Shown: positions 1 through 7,588 of the stretch, piece by piece
How positions within the stretch are numbered: the stretch's first letter is position 1
How the letters are laid out: each line of letters starts with the position of its first letter
Assembly (NCBI GenBank): GCA_905215145.1
Contig: CAJMOW010000028.1
Coordinates: 1-12,227 of the forward strand
Source of the DNA: an uncultured bacterium
GTDB lineage: Bacteria > Bacillota_I > Bacilli_A > RF39 > UBA660
DNA length: 12,227 nt
Direction: 5' to 3'
The notes under the pieces: generated by a model
The model's database searches: none
Seen by the model: only the letters and a program-made list of their open reading frames with translations
Told to the model about the DNA's origin: nothing
Program-made: the position numbers and the translations under genes

Positions 1-558
1 TAATTGATCGTGTGTTACTCTAGAAATAACTTCATAATTAGTTAAATCAATATAATCTTTTGACTTAAGGATTAAATTTTTTGTCCAATCATATATATAC
101 TTTGTATTAAAAGATTCAACCTCTAATACTGAATGCAATACATGAGTATGTGTTCCATTTATATATCCTGTTAATACTGAAGAATTTTGTATTTCTTTAC
201 AAAGCATTATTGAACGAGAATGACATCTTTTATATCTTAATTCCGATGTTAACTCATCATAGTATTTATTATCTATAAAGTCAGATATTTTACTAAATTT
301 ATATAGTCCTGGTTTTGATACAAAAAAATATTCATGTTCAATTTTAGCAGGTCTAAGTTTAAATCTGTATTTGCTTAAATTTTTATGATAATCATCAATT
401 ATGTATTTTGATGTACTATAATTAAACATAGTAAATTTTTCTAATTCAACAACTACTTGTTCTTCTAATGTTTGTTTTTGATCATATAAAGGAGTAATTT
501 CATCTTTACATATTAAATCATATAAATTACAATCTTTACATGTTTTATTTTCTTTCAT
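1..558 (-). CDS. Putative transglutaminase/papain-fold-like protein, copy B (C-terminus cut by window edge)
   Basis: The reading frame starts at ATG 558 and stays open for 186 codons to the window edge, so the C-terminus is missing. An AGGTGAT ribosome binding site lies just upstream. The protein is a clear paralogue of the next gene upstream: from Cys112 to the edge a gapless hand alignment gives 31 identities in 75 positions. Shared landmarks are RCHSRS (Cys112), TGYI (130-133), LHS (His142) and YDWTKNLI (156-163, Asp157). The order Cys, then His 30 residues on, then Asp 15 further on, with Asp followed by W/T and N, resembles the catalytic triad of transglutaminase-like cysteine enzymes. 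The N-terminus has Cys7, Cys10 and Cys17, a possible metal knuckle. No signal peptide or membrane segment is visible, so it is probably cytosolic. It lies 30 nt after the first copy with no terminator between, so both are likely co-transcribed. Being real is near certain; enzyme activity is inference and the substrate is unknown. Confidence 0.8.
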   Translation of the reverse strand, partial: MKENKTCKDCNLYDLICKDEITPLYDQKQTLEEQVVVELEKFTMFNYSTSKYIIDDYHKNLSKYRFKLRPAKIEHEYFFVSKPGLYKFSKISDFIDNKYYDELTSELRYKRCHSRSIMLCKEIQNSSVLTGYINGTHTHVLHSVLEVESFNTKYIYDWTKNLILKSKDYIDLTNYEVISRVTHDQL

Positions 559-588
559 TTATATCACCTATTAAAATATATTAAATTA

Positions 589-1254
589 TTATAAATGCTT
601 GATATATTTTTTAGTTTCTATTTCTTTTACGATTTCATTTCTAAAAACTAAATATGGTTTTATACATATATTGTTTACTAATAAATCTGCATAATTTTCT
701 TTATCATAAATTATTTCATCTTTAGTTATTTCACTTAATACTTTAAATTTATTTAGTTTATAATACTCATCTTTACTCATTATTAAGTTTTTTGTCCAAT
801 CATAAACATAATCGCCATTTAATTCTGTTGCAACAATTATTGAATGTAATAGGTGCAAATTATTTTCAGTTATGTATCCTGTAACTATCTTACTATTAGG
901 AGTTATCAAAACAAGTTCTAATGATTTAGAATGACATTTACCATATCTTTCATCCGATTCTAATTCAAAAAAAATACTTGGTTCTTTAATAAATGTTGAT
1001 ATTTTTCTAAATGTATATTTTTTATTAAATGCTTCTACTATAAATATGCCATCTTTTTCATCAAGTGAAATAGAATTACTATTTATAAAACTTTCTAATT
1101 CTATTAATTCTTCTGGATTCATGGTTGCTATTTTAGTAATTGTCTCTATTAATCCCATAATAACTTGATTACTACTTACTTCTTTTAAATTTATTTGTTT
1201 TTGTTCTTCTTCACAACATGATTTAAAATTACATTTATCACACATACTTTTCAT
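589..1254 (-). CDS. Putative transglutaminase/papain-fold-like protein, copy A
   Basis: A 221-residue protein starting at ATG 1254, preceded by an AGGGGAG ribosome binding site six bases upstream; the next in-frame ATG, codon 4, is less well placed. I do not recognise the exact family. The N-terminus is Cys-rich (Cys5, 8, 13, 14). Residues 15-80 look helical and acidic. The conserved core shared with the downstream paralogue holds KCHSKS (Cys107), VTGYI (124-128), LHS (His137) and YDWTKNLI (151-158, Asp152). In the transglutaminase-like fold the nucleophilic Cys caps a helix, the His sits on a strand, and the Asp on the next strand is commonly followed by a D-x-T-x-N type motif; spacing and context here agree with that. 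No signal peptide or transmembrane segment is seen. It is the first gene of a two-gene unit with its own promoter, behind the pheT terminator. Alternative: a non-enzymatic member of the fold. Existence is secure; function is inferred. Confidence 0.85.
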   Translation of the reverse strand: MKSMCDKCNFKSCCEEEQKQINLKEVSSNQVIMGLIETITKIATMNPEELIELESFINSNSISLDEKDGIFIVEAFNKKYTFRKISTFIKEPSIFFELESDERYGKCHSKSLELVLITPNSKIVTGYITENNLHLLHSIIVATELNGDYVYDWTKNLIMSKDEYYKLNKFKVLSEITKDEIIYDKENYADLLVNNICIKPYLVFRNEIVKEIETKKYIKHL

Positions 1255-1287
1255 ATAAAACTCCCCTTTTAAATATTTGTTCTTGCT

Positions 1288-1316
1288 ATTTTAACATTTA
1301 TTTGTTGTTTTGTAAA
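1288..1316 (-). promoter_or_regulatory. Sigma-A-type promoter for the paralogous pair
   Basis: On the minus strand the -35 box TTTACA (1316-1311) is separated by exactly 17 bases from the -10 box TAAAAT (1293-1288). A TG one base before the -10 gives an extended -10 (TGtTAAAAT). The start codon at 1254 lies 33 bases further on. It sits between the pheT terminator and the pair, where a new promoter is expected. Confidence 0.7.
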
Positions 1317-1324
1317 GTCAAACT

Positions 1325-1350
1325 AAAAAGCACCTGAAAGTGCTTTTTTT
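1325..1350 (-). terminator. Rho-independent terminator of pheST
   Basis: Arms 1325-1333 and 1340-1348 pair perfectly around a six-base loop (AAAAAGCAC with GTGCTTTTT). It lies about 40 bases beyond the pheT stop. Read on the minus strand the 3' arm ends in a run of T residues. A/T runs flank both sides, so it could also act on the opposite strand, although nothing converges on it here. Confidence 0.8.
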
Positions 1351-1388
1351 ACGTAAATCATTGTAAAGTTTTTATATCATTTTTTTAT

Positions 1389-3761
1389 TTAGTTATCCCT
1401 TATTTTAGCATTACATTTTTCTTGTACTTCTTTTATAATTTTATCAAAAATATCAGTTACTTCTGTATCGTTTAATGTACGAGTTGGATCACTAAATGTA
1501 AGTGTAAATGCAATTGATTTTTTATTTTCACCTATATTTTCACCCATATATACATCAAAAACATCAATATCAGTTAATAGTCTTCCGCCAGACTTCTTTA
1601 TTTGATTCATTAAATCTTGAGCAGTTGTATTTTTATCAACAATGAATGCTAAATCTTTAACAACTTCTGGATATTTAGATGCAGGTTTAAATTTAATTGG
1701 TTTAATAGATTTCATCAATTTATTTAATGATATCTCAGCTACATATATTTCATCTTTTTGTAATGATGGATGAACTCTACCAACTATACCTATTCTTTCT
1801 CTGTCTAGTAAAATTTCTGCACATACGCCTGGGTGCAAATCTGGTATTGCGTTTTTATTAAATGAATATCTATTTTTAAATCCTAAATAATCTAGTAAAT
1901 TTTCTATTATTCCTTTTATTAAATAAAAATCAACTTTAATGGTATTATTATTCCAATTATTAGAAATATAGTTACCTTTCATTAATATAGCAATCTTTGT
2001 TTCTTCTGTTAATGTTTTATCATATGTTTTACTGATTTCATATAATAAAATATCTTTTACTTTTCTTGCTTTATTATATTCATAAACATTTAAAAGTGAT
2101 GAAATTATACTAGTTCTTATAACTGATTTATCAACACTCATCGGGTTTGGTAAAACAATGTTTTCTTTTTCTTCATATTTAAACAATTTAGCCATTTCAG
2201 GTGATACTAATGTATAAGTTTTTGCTTCATTTATTCCCAAACTTCTAAGACGTTTTGAAATAATTTTTCTATATTTTACATCGCCCTTATATTCGCCTTT
2301 TTTTATTTCTGCAACTGGTAGTGTTGAAACCAAATTATGATATCCATATAATCTTCCAATTTCTTCTGCTATATCATTTATATTTGGATCTATATCAAGT
2401 CTTCTATTTGGAATAGTGGCAATAAATTTATTGTCTTTTAGTTCATATTCAAATCCAAGTTTATTTAATTCTAATTCAACATCTTCTAAACTAATCTTTA
2501 TTCCTAACATTGAATTAATATCTTCATTTGTAAATTCAACCTTTTTAGGAGTCTTAGGAAGTACATCATATTTTATAGTACCAGAAAGTACCTTTGCATT
2601 TGCATATTTTTCTAATAAGTAACAAGCTCTTTCTATAGCTTGAATTGTATATTCGTAATTTAAACCTTTTCCATAACGAATTGAAGCTTCACTTTTTAAA
2701 TTCAAATTTGAAGCAGTATATCTTATACTTGTAGCATCAAATATAGCACTTTCTATTAAAATATTTTTTGTGTTATTATCTACTTCAGTATTTTCTCCAC
2801 CCATTACACCAGCAATACATACAGGTTTACTTCCATCTGTTATTACTATATCATTTGGTGTCAAAATTCTTTCTTTACCATCAAGTGTTGTTATCATTTC
2901 ATTTTCTTTAGCATCTCTTACTACTATATTATTTCCTAATTTATCTTTATCAAAGAAATGTAATGGTTGTCCAAATTCTAACATAACATAATTTGAAATA
3001 TCCACAACATTATTTATAGAACGCATTCCTGCAGCTATTAATCTTCTTTTTATAAAATCTGGAGATTCTTTTATTTCAACATTTGTAACCATTTTAGCTA
3101 AATAATATGGACATTTATTGGTTTCTACTTTTAAATTAAAATGGTCTTTAATATCATCATTAATTGGAGTTGCTTGGTTTGATGGAATATTTACTTTTTT
3201 ATTTAATATTGCAGCTATTTCATAAGCAAATCCTATGTGATAATAACAGTCATTATTTCTATGTTTATGAACATCTAATTCATATAAAGTGTCTTCCAAA
3301 CCTAAATATTTTATAGGATTTTCTCCGATGGGAGCATTATTATCTAATTCATATATACCTTTTGCATAAGTTTCATCGTTTTTTTCTTCTAATCCAAGTT
3401 CATATAAAGCACATAACATACCATTTGATTCTACACCACGTATTTTTCCTTTTTTAATTTCGAAATTACCAGGTAAAATTGCACCTGGAAGTGCGACCAT
3501 AACCTTCAAATTTTCTCTTACGTTTTTAGCACCACACACTATTTGTAATATTTCACTTCCAACATCAACTTTACAAATGTGTAAATGATCACTATCAGGA
3601 TGTTCTACACATTCTACTACTTTACCAATAACTAAATTATCAATATGATTAGATATCACTTTTTCTATATTTATTCCAGCTTTAGTTATTTTGACAGCAA
3701 GTTCTTTTAAATCTTCACCTTCTAAATCAATATAATCTTTTACCCAACTTAAACTAATCAT
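1389..3761 (-). CDS. pheT: Phenylalanine--tRNA ligase beta subunit
   Basis: The large subunit of the (alpha-beta)2 enzyme that charges tRNA-Phe with phenylalanine; it binds the tRNA and carries the editing site. The start is set at ATG 3761, giving 790 residues (typical length), because AAAGGAGG ends six bases upstream and MISLSWVKDY matches the family N-terminus; the TTG at 3782 has no such support. Domains by residue: EMAP-type tRNA-binding domain about 40-150; B3/B4 editing domain about 205-380 (FGQPLHFFD, IAGVMGGENTEV, SEASIRYGKG); B5 domain about 400-480 (PNRRLDIDPN, DIAEEIGRLYGY); catalytic-like core about 495-690; C-terminal anticodon-binding FDX-ACB domain about 695-790. The junction normally reading like D-I-T-P-N-R-x-D-C-L is ELDVHKHRNNDC here, and B5 has one extra residue between its acidic positions D456 and D463. 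Second gene of the T-box-controlled operon, one base after the pheS stop. Confidence 0.97.
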   Translation of the reverse strand: MISLSWVKDYIDLEGEDLKELAVKITKAGINIEKVISNHIDNLVIGKVVECVEHPDSDHLHICKVDVGSEILQIVCGAKNVRENLKVMVALPGAILPGNFEIKKGKIRGVESNGMLCALYELGLEEKNDETYAKGIYELDNNAPIGENPIKYLGLEDTLYELDVHKHRNNDCYYHIGFAYEIAAILNKKVNIPSNQATPINDDIKDHFNLKVETNKCPYYLAKMVTNVEIKESPDFIKRRLIAAGMRSINNVVDISNYVMLEFGQPLHFFDKDKLGNNIVVRDAKENEMITTLDGKERILTPNDIVITDGSKPVCIAGVMGGENTEVDNNTKNILIESAIFDATSIRYTASNLNLKSEASIRYGKGLNYEYTIQAIERACYLLEKYANAKVLSGTIKYDVLPKTPKKVEFTNEDINSMLGIKISLEDVELELNKLGFEYELKDNKFIATIPNRRLDIDPNINDIAEEIGRLYGYHNLVSTLPVAEIKKGEYKGDVKYRKIISKRLRSLGINEAKTYTLVSPEMAKLFKYEEKENIVLPNPMSVDKSVIRTSIISSLLNVYEYNKARKVKDILLYEISKTYDKTLTEETKIAILMKGNYISNNWNNNTIKVDFYLIKGIIENLLDYLGFKNRYSFNKNAIPDLHPGVCAEILLDRERIGIVGRVHPSLQKDEIYVAEISLNKLMKSIKPIKFKPASKYPEVVKDLAFIVDKNTTAQDLMNQIKKSGGRLLTDIDVFDVYMGENIGENKKSIAFTLTFSDPTRTLNDTEVTDIFDKIIKEVQEKCNAKIRDN

Positions 3762-3762
3762 G

Positions 3763-4800
3763 TTATGCCTCCTTTCTATCAAATAATTTTGTTTCTTTTA
3801 AATTCGTTGTATAAAATACTCTTATATCATTTATTCCATATTTTAGCATAGCAAGTCTCTCTGCACCAAACCCAAATGCAAATCCTGTCCATTCATTAGG
3901 ATCATATCCACAGTTTTTTAATACATTTGGATGTACTATACCTGCACCTGCTACTGTTATCCAGCCAGTATTTTTACATATATTACAACCTTTACCATGA
4001 CAATTAAAACAACTTATATCTGTTTCTACTGATGGTTCTGTAAATTGATAATAACTTGGTCTAAATCTAGTTTTACAGTCATCACCAAATATTTTCTTTA
4101 CAATAAAGTCTATAGTTCCTTTTAAATCTGACAAACTAACATTTTTATCAACTAGCAAACCTTCTATTTGCATAAATTGATGTGAATGGGTTGCGTCATC
4201 ATCATCTCTTCTAAATGTTTTACCTGGACAAATCATTCTAATTGGTGTTACACCCTTTCCTTCTAGCATAGTTCTAGCTTGAACTGGAGATGTTTGACTA
4301 CGCAATAATATTTCTTCATCTTTTATATAGAATGTGTCTTGTGCATCTCTCGCTGGATGTCCTTTTGGAATATTCAATAATTCAAAATTAAATTTATCTT
4401 CTTCTATTTCTGGTCCATCTACTACATCATATCCCATAGACATTAAAACATCTTCTATTTCTTCAACTATTTTTTCAAGTATGTTAGGTGCTCCAACTGG
4501 TATTTTAGTTGATGGTAAAGTTATATCAATACTTTCACTTTCTAGTTTTTTATTCAACTCTTCTGTATCAATTTTATTCTTTTTTTCTTCTATAATCAAT
4601 GTTGCTTTATTTTTTAATTCATTTAATTTTGAACCAAATTCTTTTCTTTCTTCAACAGGAAGTGTTGCAATTTTACTTGTTAATAAACTTATTGTTCCCT
4701 TTTTACTTAAATACTTTATTCTTATTTCATTTAATTCATTATTTGTTTTTGCTTGTTTTACTTCTTCTTCAAGACTATTTAATATTTCTTCATTACTCAT
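3763..4800 (-). CDS. pheS: Phenylalanine--tRNA ligase alpha subunit
   Basis: The catalytic class II subunit of phenylalanyl-tRNA synthetase, which activates Phe with ATP and transfers it to tRNA-Phe. The start is set at ATG 4800 (345 residues), with AAGGAGG five bases upstream; an in-frame GTG at 4824 lies inside the leader terminator stem and is rejected. Residues 1-85 form the N-terminal coiled coil that contacts tRNA. Motif 2 is FRRDDDDATHSHQF (196-209). FTEPSVETDI (253-262) precedes a Cys cluster C264-x2-C267-x4-C272-x2-C275, as in Bacillus-type PheS. Motif 3 is GFAFGFGAERLAML (306-319), with YGINDIR following. The extreme C-terminus is unusual: in place of the family's common FLxQF-like ending it reads KLFDRKEA, and the last residues are encoded by the Shine-Dalgarno sequence of pheT. 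It lies behind the T-box leader and is read together with pheT. Confidence 0.97.
   Translation of the reverse strand: MSNEEILNSLEEEVKQAKTNNELNEIRIKYLSKKGTISLLTSKIATLPVEERKEFGSKLNELKNKATLIIEEKKNKIDTEELNKKLESESIDITLPSTKIPVGAPNILEKIVEEIEDVLMSMGYDVVDGPEIEEDKFNFELLNIPKGHPARDAQDTFYIKDEEILLRSQTSPVQARTMLEGKGVTPIRMICPGKTFRRDDDDATHSHQFMQIEGLLVDKNVSLSDLKGTIDFIVKKIFGDDCKTRFRPSYYQFTEPSVETDISCFNCHGKGCNICKNTGWITVAGAGIVHPNVLKNCGYDPNEWTGFAFGFGAERLAMLKYGINDIRVFYTTNLKETKLFDRKEA
3768..3775 (-). promoter_or_regulatory. pheT ribosome binding site inside the pheS 3' end
   Basis: AAAGGAGG on the minus strand, six bases before ATG 3761. It decides the pheT start and at the same time encodes part of the PheS tail (Arg-Lys-Glu-Ala, stop). 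Confidence 0.85.
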
Positions 4801-4805
4801 ATTTT

Positions 4806-4812
4806 CCTCCTT
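4806..4812 (-). promoter_or_regulatory. pheS ribosome binding site
   Basis: AAGGAGG on the minus strand, five bases before ATG 4800 and directly after the U-run of the leader terminator. It decides the pheS start. Confidence 0.85.
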
Positions 4813-4844
4813 AAAAAAAATCACATCCTAATAAGGACGTGATT
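4813..4844 (-). terminator. T-box attenuator terminator
   Basis: Arms 4844-4835 and 4828-4819 form a ten-base-pair stem with one G-U pair (AATCACGTCC with GGATGTGATT), with a six-base loop, and the 3' arm runs into a U tract (4818-4813). It sits between the T-box core and the pheS ribosome binding site, as expected for the off state. Confidence 0.9.
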
Positions 4845-5027
4845 ACGTGGTACCACCTTAATTTATAGCAAAAGCTACCTTCTTAACTAAAACGCGTTAC
4901 CGTTATAACTTTTCATTATAAAGTTCAGAAAATGAATTCATAAAATGTTATTACTAAATTTCCACCAACATTAGTTCTCTATATATAACTTATTTTACTA
5001 CTACTTTTTCGTCATAACCTTTAATCA
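4813..5027 (-). ncRNA. T-box riboswitch leader (tRNA-Phe responsive)
   Basis: A cis-acting leader that senses uncharged tRNA and lets transcription into pheST proceed when tRNA-Phe is not charged. Seen on the minus strand: the T-box core AAGGTGGTACCACG (4859-4846), followed by an intrinsic terminator at 4844-4813. The AGAGA and GGTGGAAA motifs of the stem I distal region lie at 4980-4959. The base of stem I can pair through GTTAT (near 5020) and ATAAC (near 4905). A TTC triplet followed by A (4936-4933) in the 3' side of stem I is the best candidate for the Phe specifier codon. A small hairpin (TAGC/GCTA, about 4865-4880) fits stem III. The T-box identity is firm and Phe specificity follows from the genes; the exact specifier position is inferred by eye. 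Confidence 0.93.
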
Positions 5028-5033
5028 ATATGT

Positions 5034-5061
5034 ATTATATCATAATTTAAATTAATTTCAA
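5034..5061 (-). promoter_or_regulatory. Promoter of the pheST T-box leader
   Basis: On the minus strand TTGAAA (5061-5056), a 16-base spacer and a perfect TATAAT (5039-5034), with TG at the extended -10 position (TGaTATAAT). Transcription would begin near 5027, just before stem I. The -35 box overlaps the TGA stop of the upstream YfhO gene. I see no convincing terminator between the two. Confidence 0.8.
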
Positions 5062-7538
5062 ACTTTTTTTAGCTTTAATAGCTTTTTATTTTCTACTTCT
5101 TTTCCTATTATTCCAAGTAATATTATAATTCCTATTATTGATAATATTTTTCCTGTTTTTAATAAAGGTGATGTATAAACTATTTTTATATCATGACTTC
5201 CTTTTGATATTGGGAATCCTATAAATGACTTATTTACTAATTCATAATTTGTTTTTGTGCCATCTACATAAATTGTAAATCCTTTATCATATGGAATTGT
5301 TAAATTAAAGTATCCATCATTTGTAACATTTATGTTGCCTTCTATTGTATTATTTTTTATTTTAGTTATATTTAATTTATCATAATTTTTTATAATTTCA
5401 TTATAATCTAAAACGTATACATTTAAATTTTCTATCATGAAATTTCCTTTAGAAAATTCAACAGTTAAACTTTCCAAATTTTCTTCTGAAATAACATAAT
5501 GGAATGTTTCATTTTGATTTGGATAAATCCATTTATCACATGTTATACTGTTTTTTATTCCATTTATTGTTATTGATACTTCCTTTTGTGTACAACTGTT
5601 TGGCTTTGTACCATTAAAATCGATAAGTAAAATCTTATTTTTTAATGGTGTTCTTAAATAAATATTAATTTTTCCTTTTTCTTCAACATTTACAGTAAAT
5701 CTAGTATTAGATTTTCTTAGTTTTAGACCTTCTTTTGTATATGAATATTTTAAATCTACTTTTTCTATTTTTGACTTATATTCTTGTTCTACATCTTTGT
5801 TAACTATTACATAATTAAGTAAAGCTTCTATATTATATGGATAAGTTAATTTGTTATATTCTTCTTCACTCATTAAGTTGTTATTAACAAATCCTATAGA
5901 AAAAGCATTGTTATTTTCATATAAACCAATTCCATTTTTCTCATTTATTAAATTATATTTATTTCCAGGGTTAGATTTTGATATTATATATTTATTTCCC
6001 ATATATGTATCAAATAATATGTTGTTTGTTGATCCTAACATAAAACTATTATAATATGGGTTGGCTTGTTTAAATTCGTTTCTAACAAAATTATAATAAT
6101 AATTATTATATGTTGATGAATATATATTTGTTGTATAATATTTTGAATTATATATTTTATTTACTGTATAATTTGAATTAACTAAATTATTAACTCTATA
6201 ATTAGTATCATAATTATCTAATAAACTTTCGTCTATATTAAATATTTCATCATATTTTTTATAACTAACATAATCTTCAGTAAAATTCATATAAAATCCA
6301 GAAAATATACTTAATAATACAACTGGTATGTAAACAATAAGTTCTTTTCTAAATTTATTATAAATAATTAGAATTAATAAGAATGTAAAGAAATCTAAAT
6401 AATATATTATTGAATCTGTTCTACTAGCTAAAACAATGATATTCGCAAATAATAAAAATATTATTAATTTTTCTATATTTATTTTATTTTCAGTTAAATT
6501 TTTTATAAAAGTCCCTATTATTAAACATATAAGAGGTATAAATGGTATAAATACTTTGGCTCTAAAATATAATCCACCATTTAATAAACATGTAAATATT
6601 GGCACAAAAAACAATATTAGCAATGATATACCTAGAAATTTAAAGTTTTTTTTCTTTACATAAGCAAACCATAGTACTGAAATAAATGCAATACAAGTTA
6701 ATCCTGTAGAGTAAGCCCCATATAATATTTTTGTTGGATTAACGTTTATTATTAGTAATTTAAATATATTATATGTACCAGTATTTCTTGTCTGTAATAT
6801 CGTATAAAATACTGGTAATATTAATACTGAACTCATTAATATAGATACAAATATGTATAAAATAAAGATAAGCAAATCTTTTAAAAATTGTTTTATATCA
6901 AGTTTTTTTCTAACCTTTATTTTTTTAAATATAAAGTAAATTATAAGAACTAATATTCCACCTACACTATAATAAAAACTTGTCATAATCATTAAAAATG
7001 AACTTATTATAAGTAGTATTTTTTTATTTTTATTTATATATGAATCAACAGCTATAAGACCTAGAAGTAAAAAAGGCATATAGTTTACAAACATTATGTG
7101 TCTATGCATTTGAAATACTAAAGGACCTGAAGTTATAAAAATAATTGATGTTATAAGCGCTACTTTTTGTGAATATTTATTATTTCTAAGCCATTTATAA
7201 AATAAGAATGTTGATATATATAATATAATAATACTTATTCCCATAATATAATGAGTCATTTTTATAAATGGAAACAAGTATGATAAAAGTATTATTGGAT
7301 TTAATAAGCCATAGTAAGCTATATTAAAAATATTTTGACCCGCACCATAATTTAGTGAAAAGTTAGGAATTAATGTTTTAGTATCATAAAATAATTGTCT
7401 TAAATATTCTGGGAATACTGTATGTTGATTTATCCAATCTGTGTCGGATCCAAACATATTAAATCCAGTTGGAATTAATATCATTAAAGTTAAAATTATA
7501 AATAAAATAGTTATATTTTTATATTCTTTTTTTAACAT
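5058..7538 (-). CDS. YfhO-family multispanning membrane protein
   Basis: An 826-residue protein with the YfhO/GT-C-like architecture. The start is ATG 7538 behind AGAGGTGG. A first membrane helix (about 9-27) is followed by an external loop with FGSDTDWINQH (29-39) and a conserved NYGAGQNIFN segment. About ten more hydrophobic helices follow, to about residue 415. A large Tyr/Asn-rich extracellular beta-type region spans about 420-790, ending in the family signature GYFNLTIPYDKGFTIYVDG, GFPISKGSHDIKI, a last helix (about 796-812) and a Lys-rich cytosolic tail. Characterised Bacillus YfhO takes part in glycosylation of lipoteichoic acid with a CsbB-type glycosyltransferase and a GtcA-like flippase; neither partner is in this window, so the substrate here is open. 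The gene has its own promoter and ends at TGA immediately before the pheST promoter. Family assignment is strong; the exact role is inferred. Confidence 0.88.
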   Translation of the reverse strand: MLKKEYKNITILFIILTLMILIPTGFNMFGSDTDWINQHTVFPEYLRQLFYDTKTLIPNFSLNYGAGQNIFNIAYYGLLNPIILLSYLFPFIKMTHYIMGISIIILYISTFLFYKWLRNNKYSQKVALITSIIFITSGPLVFQMHRHIMFVNYMPFLLLGLIAVDSYINKNKKILLIISSFLMIMTSFYYSVGGILVLIIYFIFKKIKVRKKLDIKQFLKDLLIFILYIFVSILMSSVLILPVFYTILQTRNTGTYNIFKLLIINVNPTKILYGAYSTGLTCIAFISVLWFAYVKKKNFKFLGISLLILFFVPIFTCLLNGGLYFRAKVFIPFIPLICLIIGTFIKNLTENKINIEKLIIFLLFANIIVLASRTDSIIYYLDFFTFLLILIIYNKFRKELIVYIPVVLLSIFSGFYMNFTEDYVSYKKYDEIFNIDESLLDNYDTNYRVNNLVNSNYTVNKIYNSKYYTTNIYSSTYNNYYYNFVRNEFKQANPYYNSFMLGSTNNILFDTYMGNKYIISKSNPGNKYNLINEKNGIGLYENNNAFSIGFVNNNLMSEEEYNKLTYPYNIEALLNYVIVNKDVEQEYKSKIEKVDLKYSYTKEGLKLRKSNTRFTVNVEEKGKINIYLRTPLKNKILLIDFNGTKPNSCTQKEVSITINGIKNSITCDKWIYPNQNETFHYVISEENLESLTVEFSKGNFMIENLNVYVLDYNEIIKNYDKLNITKIKNNTIEGNINVTNDGYFNLTIPYDKGFTIYVDGTKTNYELVNKSFIGFPISKGSHDIKIVYTSPLLKTGKILSIIGIIILLGIIGKEVENKKLLKLKKV

Positions 7539-7559
7539 ACGTTCCCACCTCTATGTGAT

Positions 7560-7588
7560 ATTATAGATAAAAAAGAAATAAAAATCAA
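7560..7588 (-). promoter_or_regulatory. Promoter of the YfhO-family gene
   Basis: On the minus strand TTGATT (7588-7583), a 17-base spacer and a perfect TATAAT (7565-7560). The start codon is 21 bases beyond the -10, leaving a leader of about 15 bases that carries the ribosome binding site. The -35 box falls in the loop of the preceding gene's terminator. Confidence 0.65.

Noticed and set aside
3780..3782. TTG at 3782 as the pheT start
   Set aside because: No ribosome binding site precedes it and it would overlap pheS; ATG 3761 has AAAGGAGG at ideal spacing and matches the family N-terminus.
4822..4824. GTG at 4824 as the pheS start
   Set aside because: It is inside the T-box terminator stem; ATG 4800 follows a strong ribosome binding site.
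4334..4831. Plus-strand open frame of 165 codons opposite pheS
   Set aside because: It mirrors conserved pheS motifs and the T-box terminator; composition is Ser/Leu/Phe-rich as expected of an antisense shadow, and no ribosome binding site or promoter fits.
5058..5060. TGA read as Trp (Mycoplasma code)
   Set aside because: Trp codons checked in PheT and the YfhO protein are TGG, the long genes contain no internal TGA, and TGA appears at a natural protein end.
6100..6190. AT-rich repetitive stretch inside the YfhO gene
   Set aside because: It encodes a Tyr/Asn-rich part of the extracellular region with AT-biased codons; no regular repeat unit is present.
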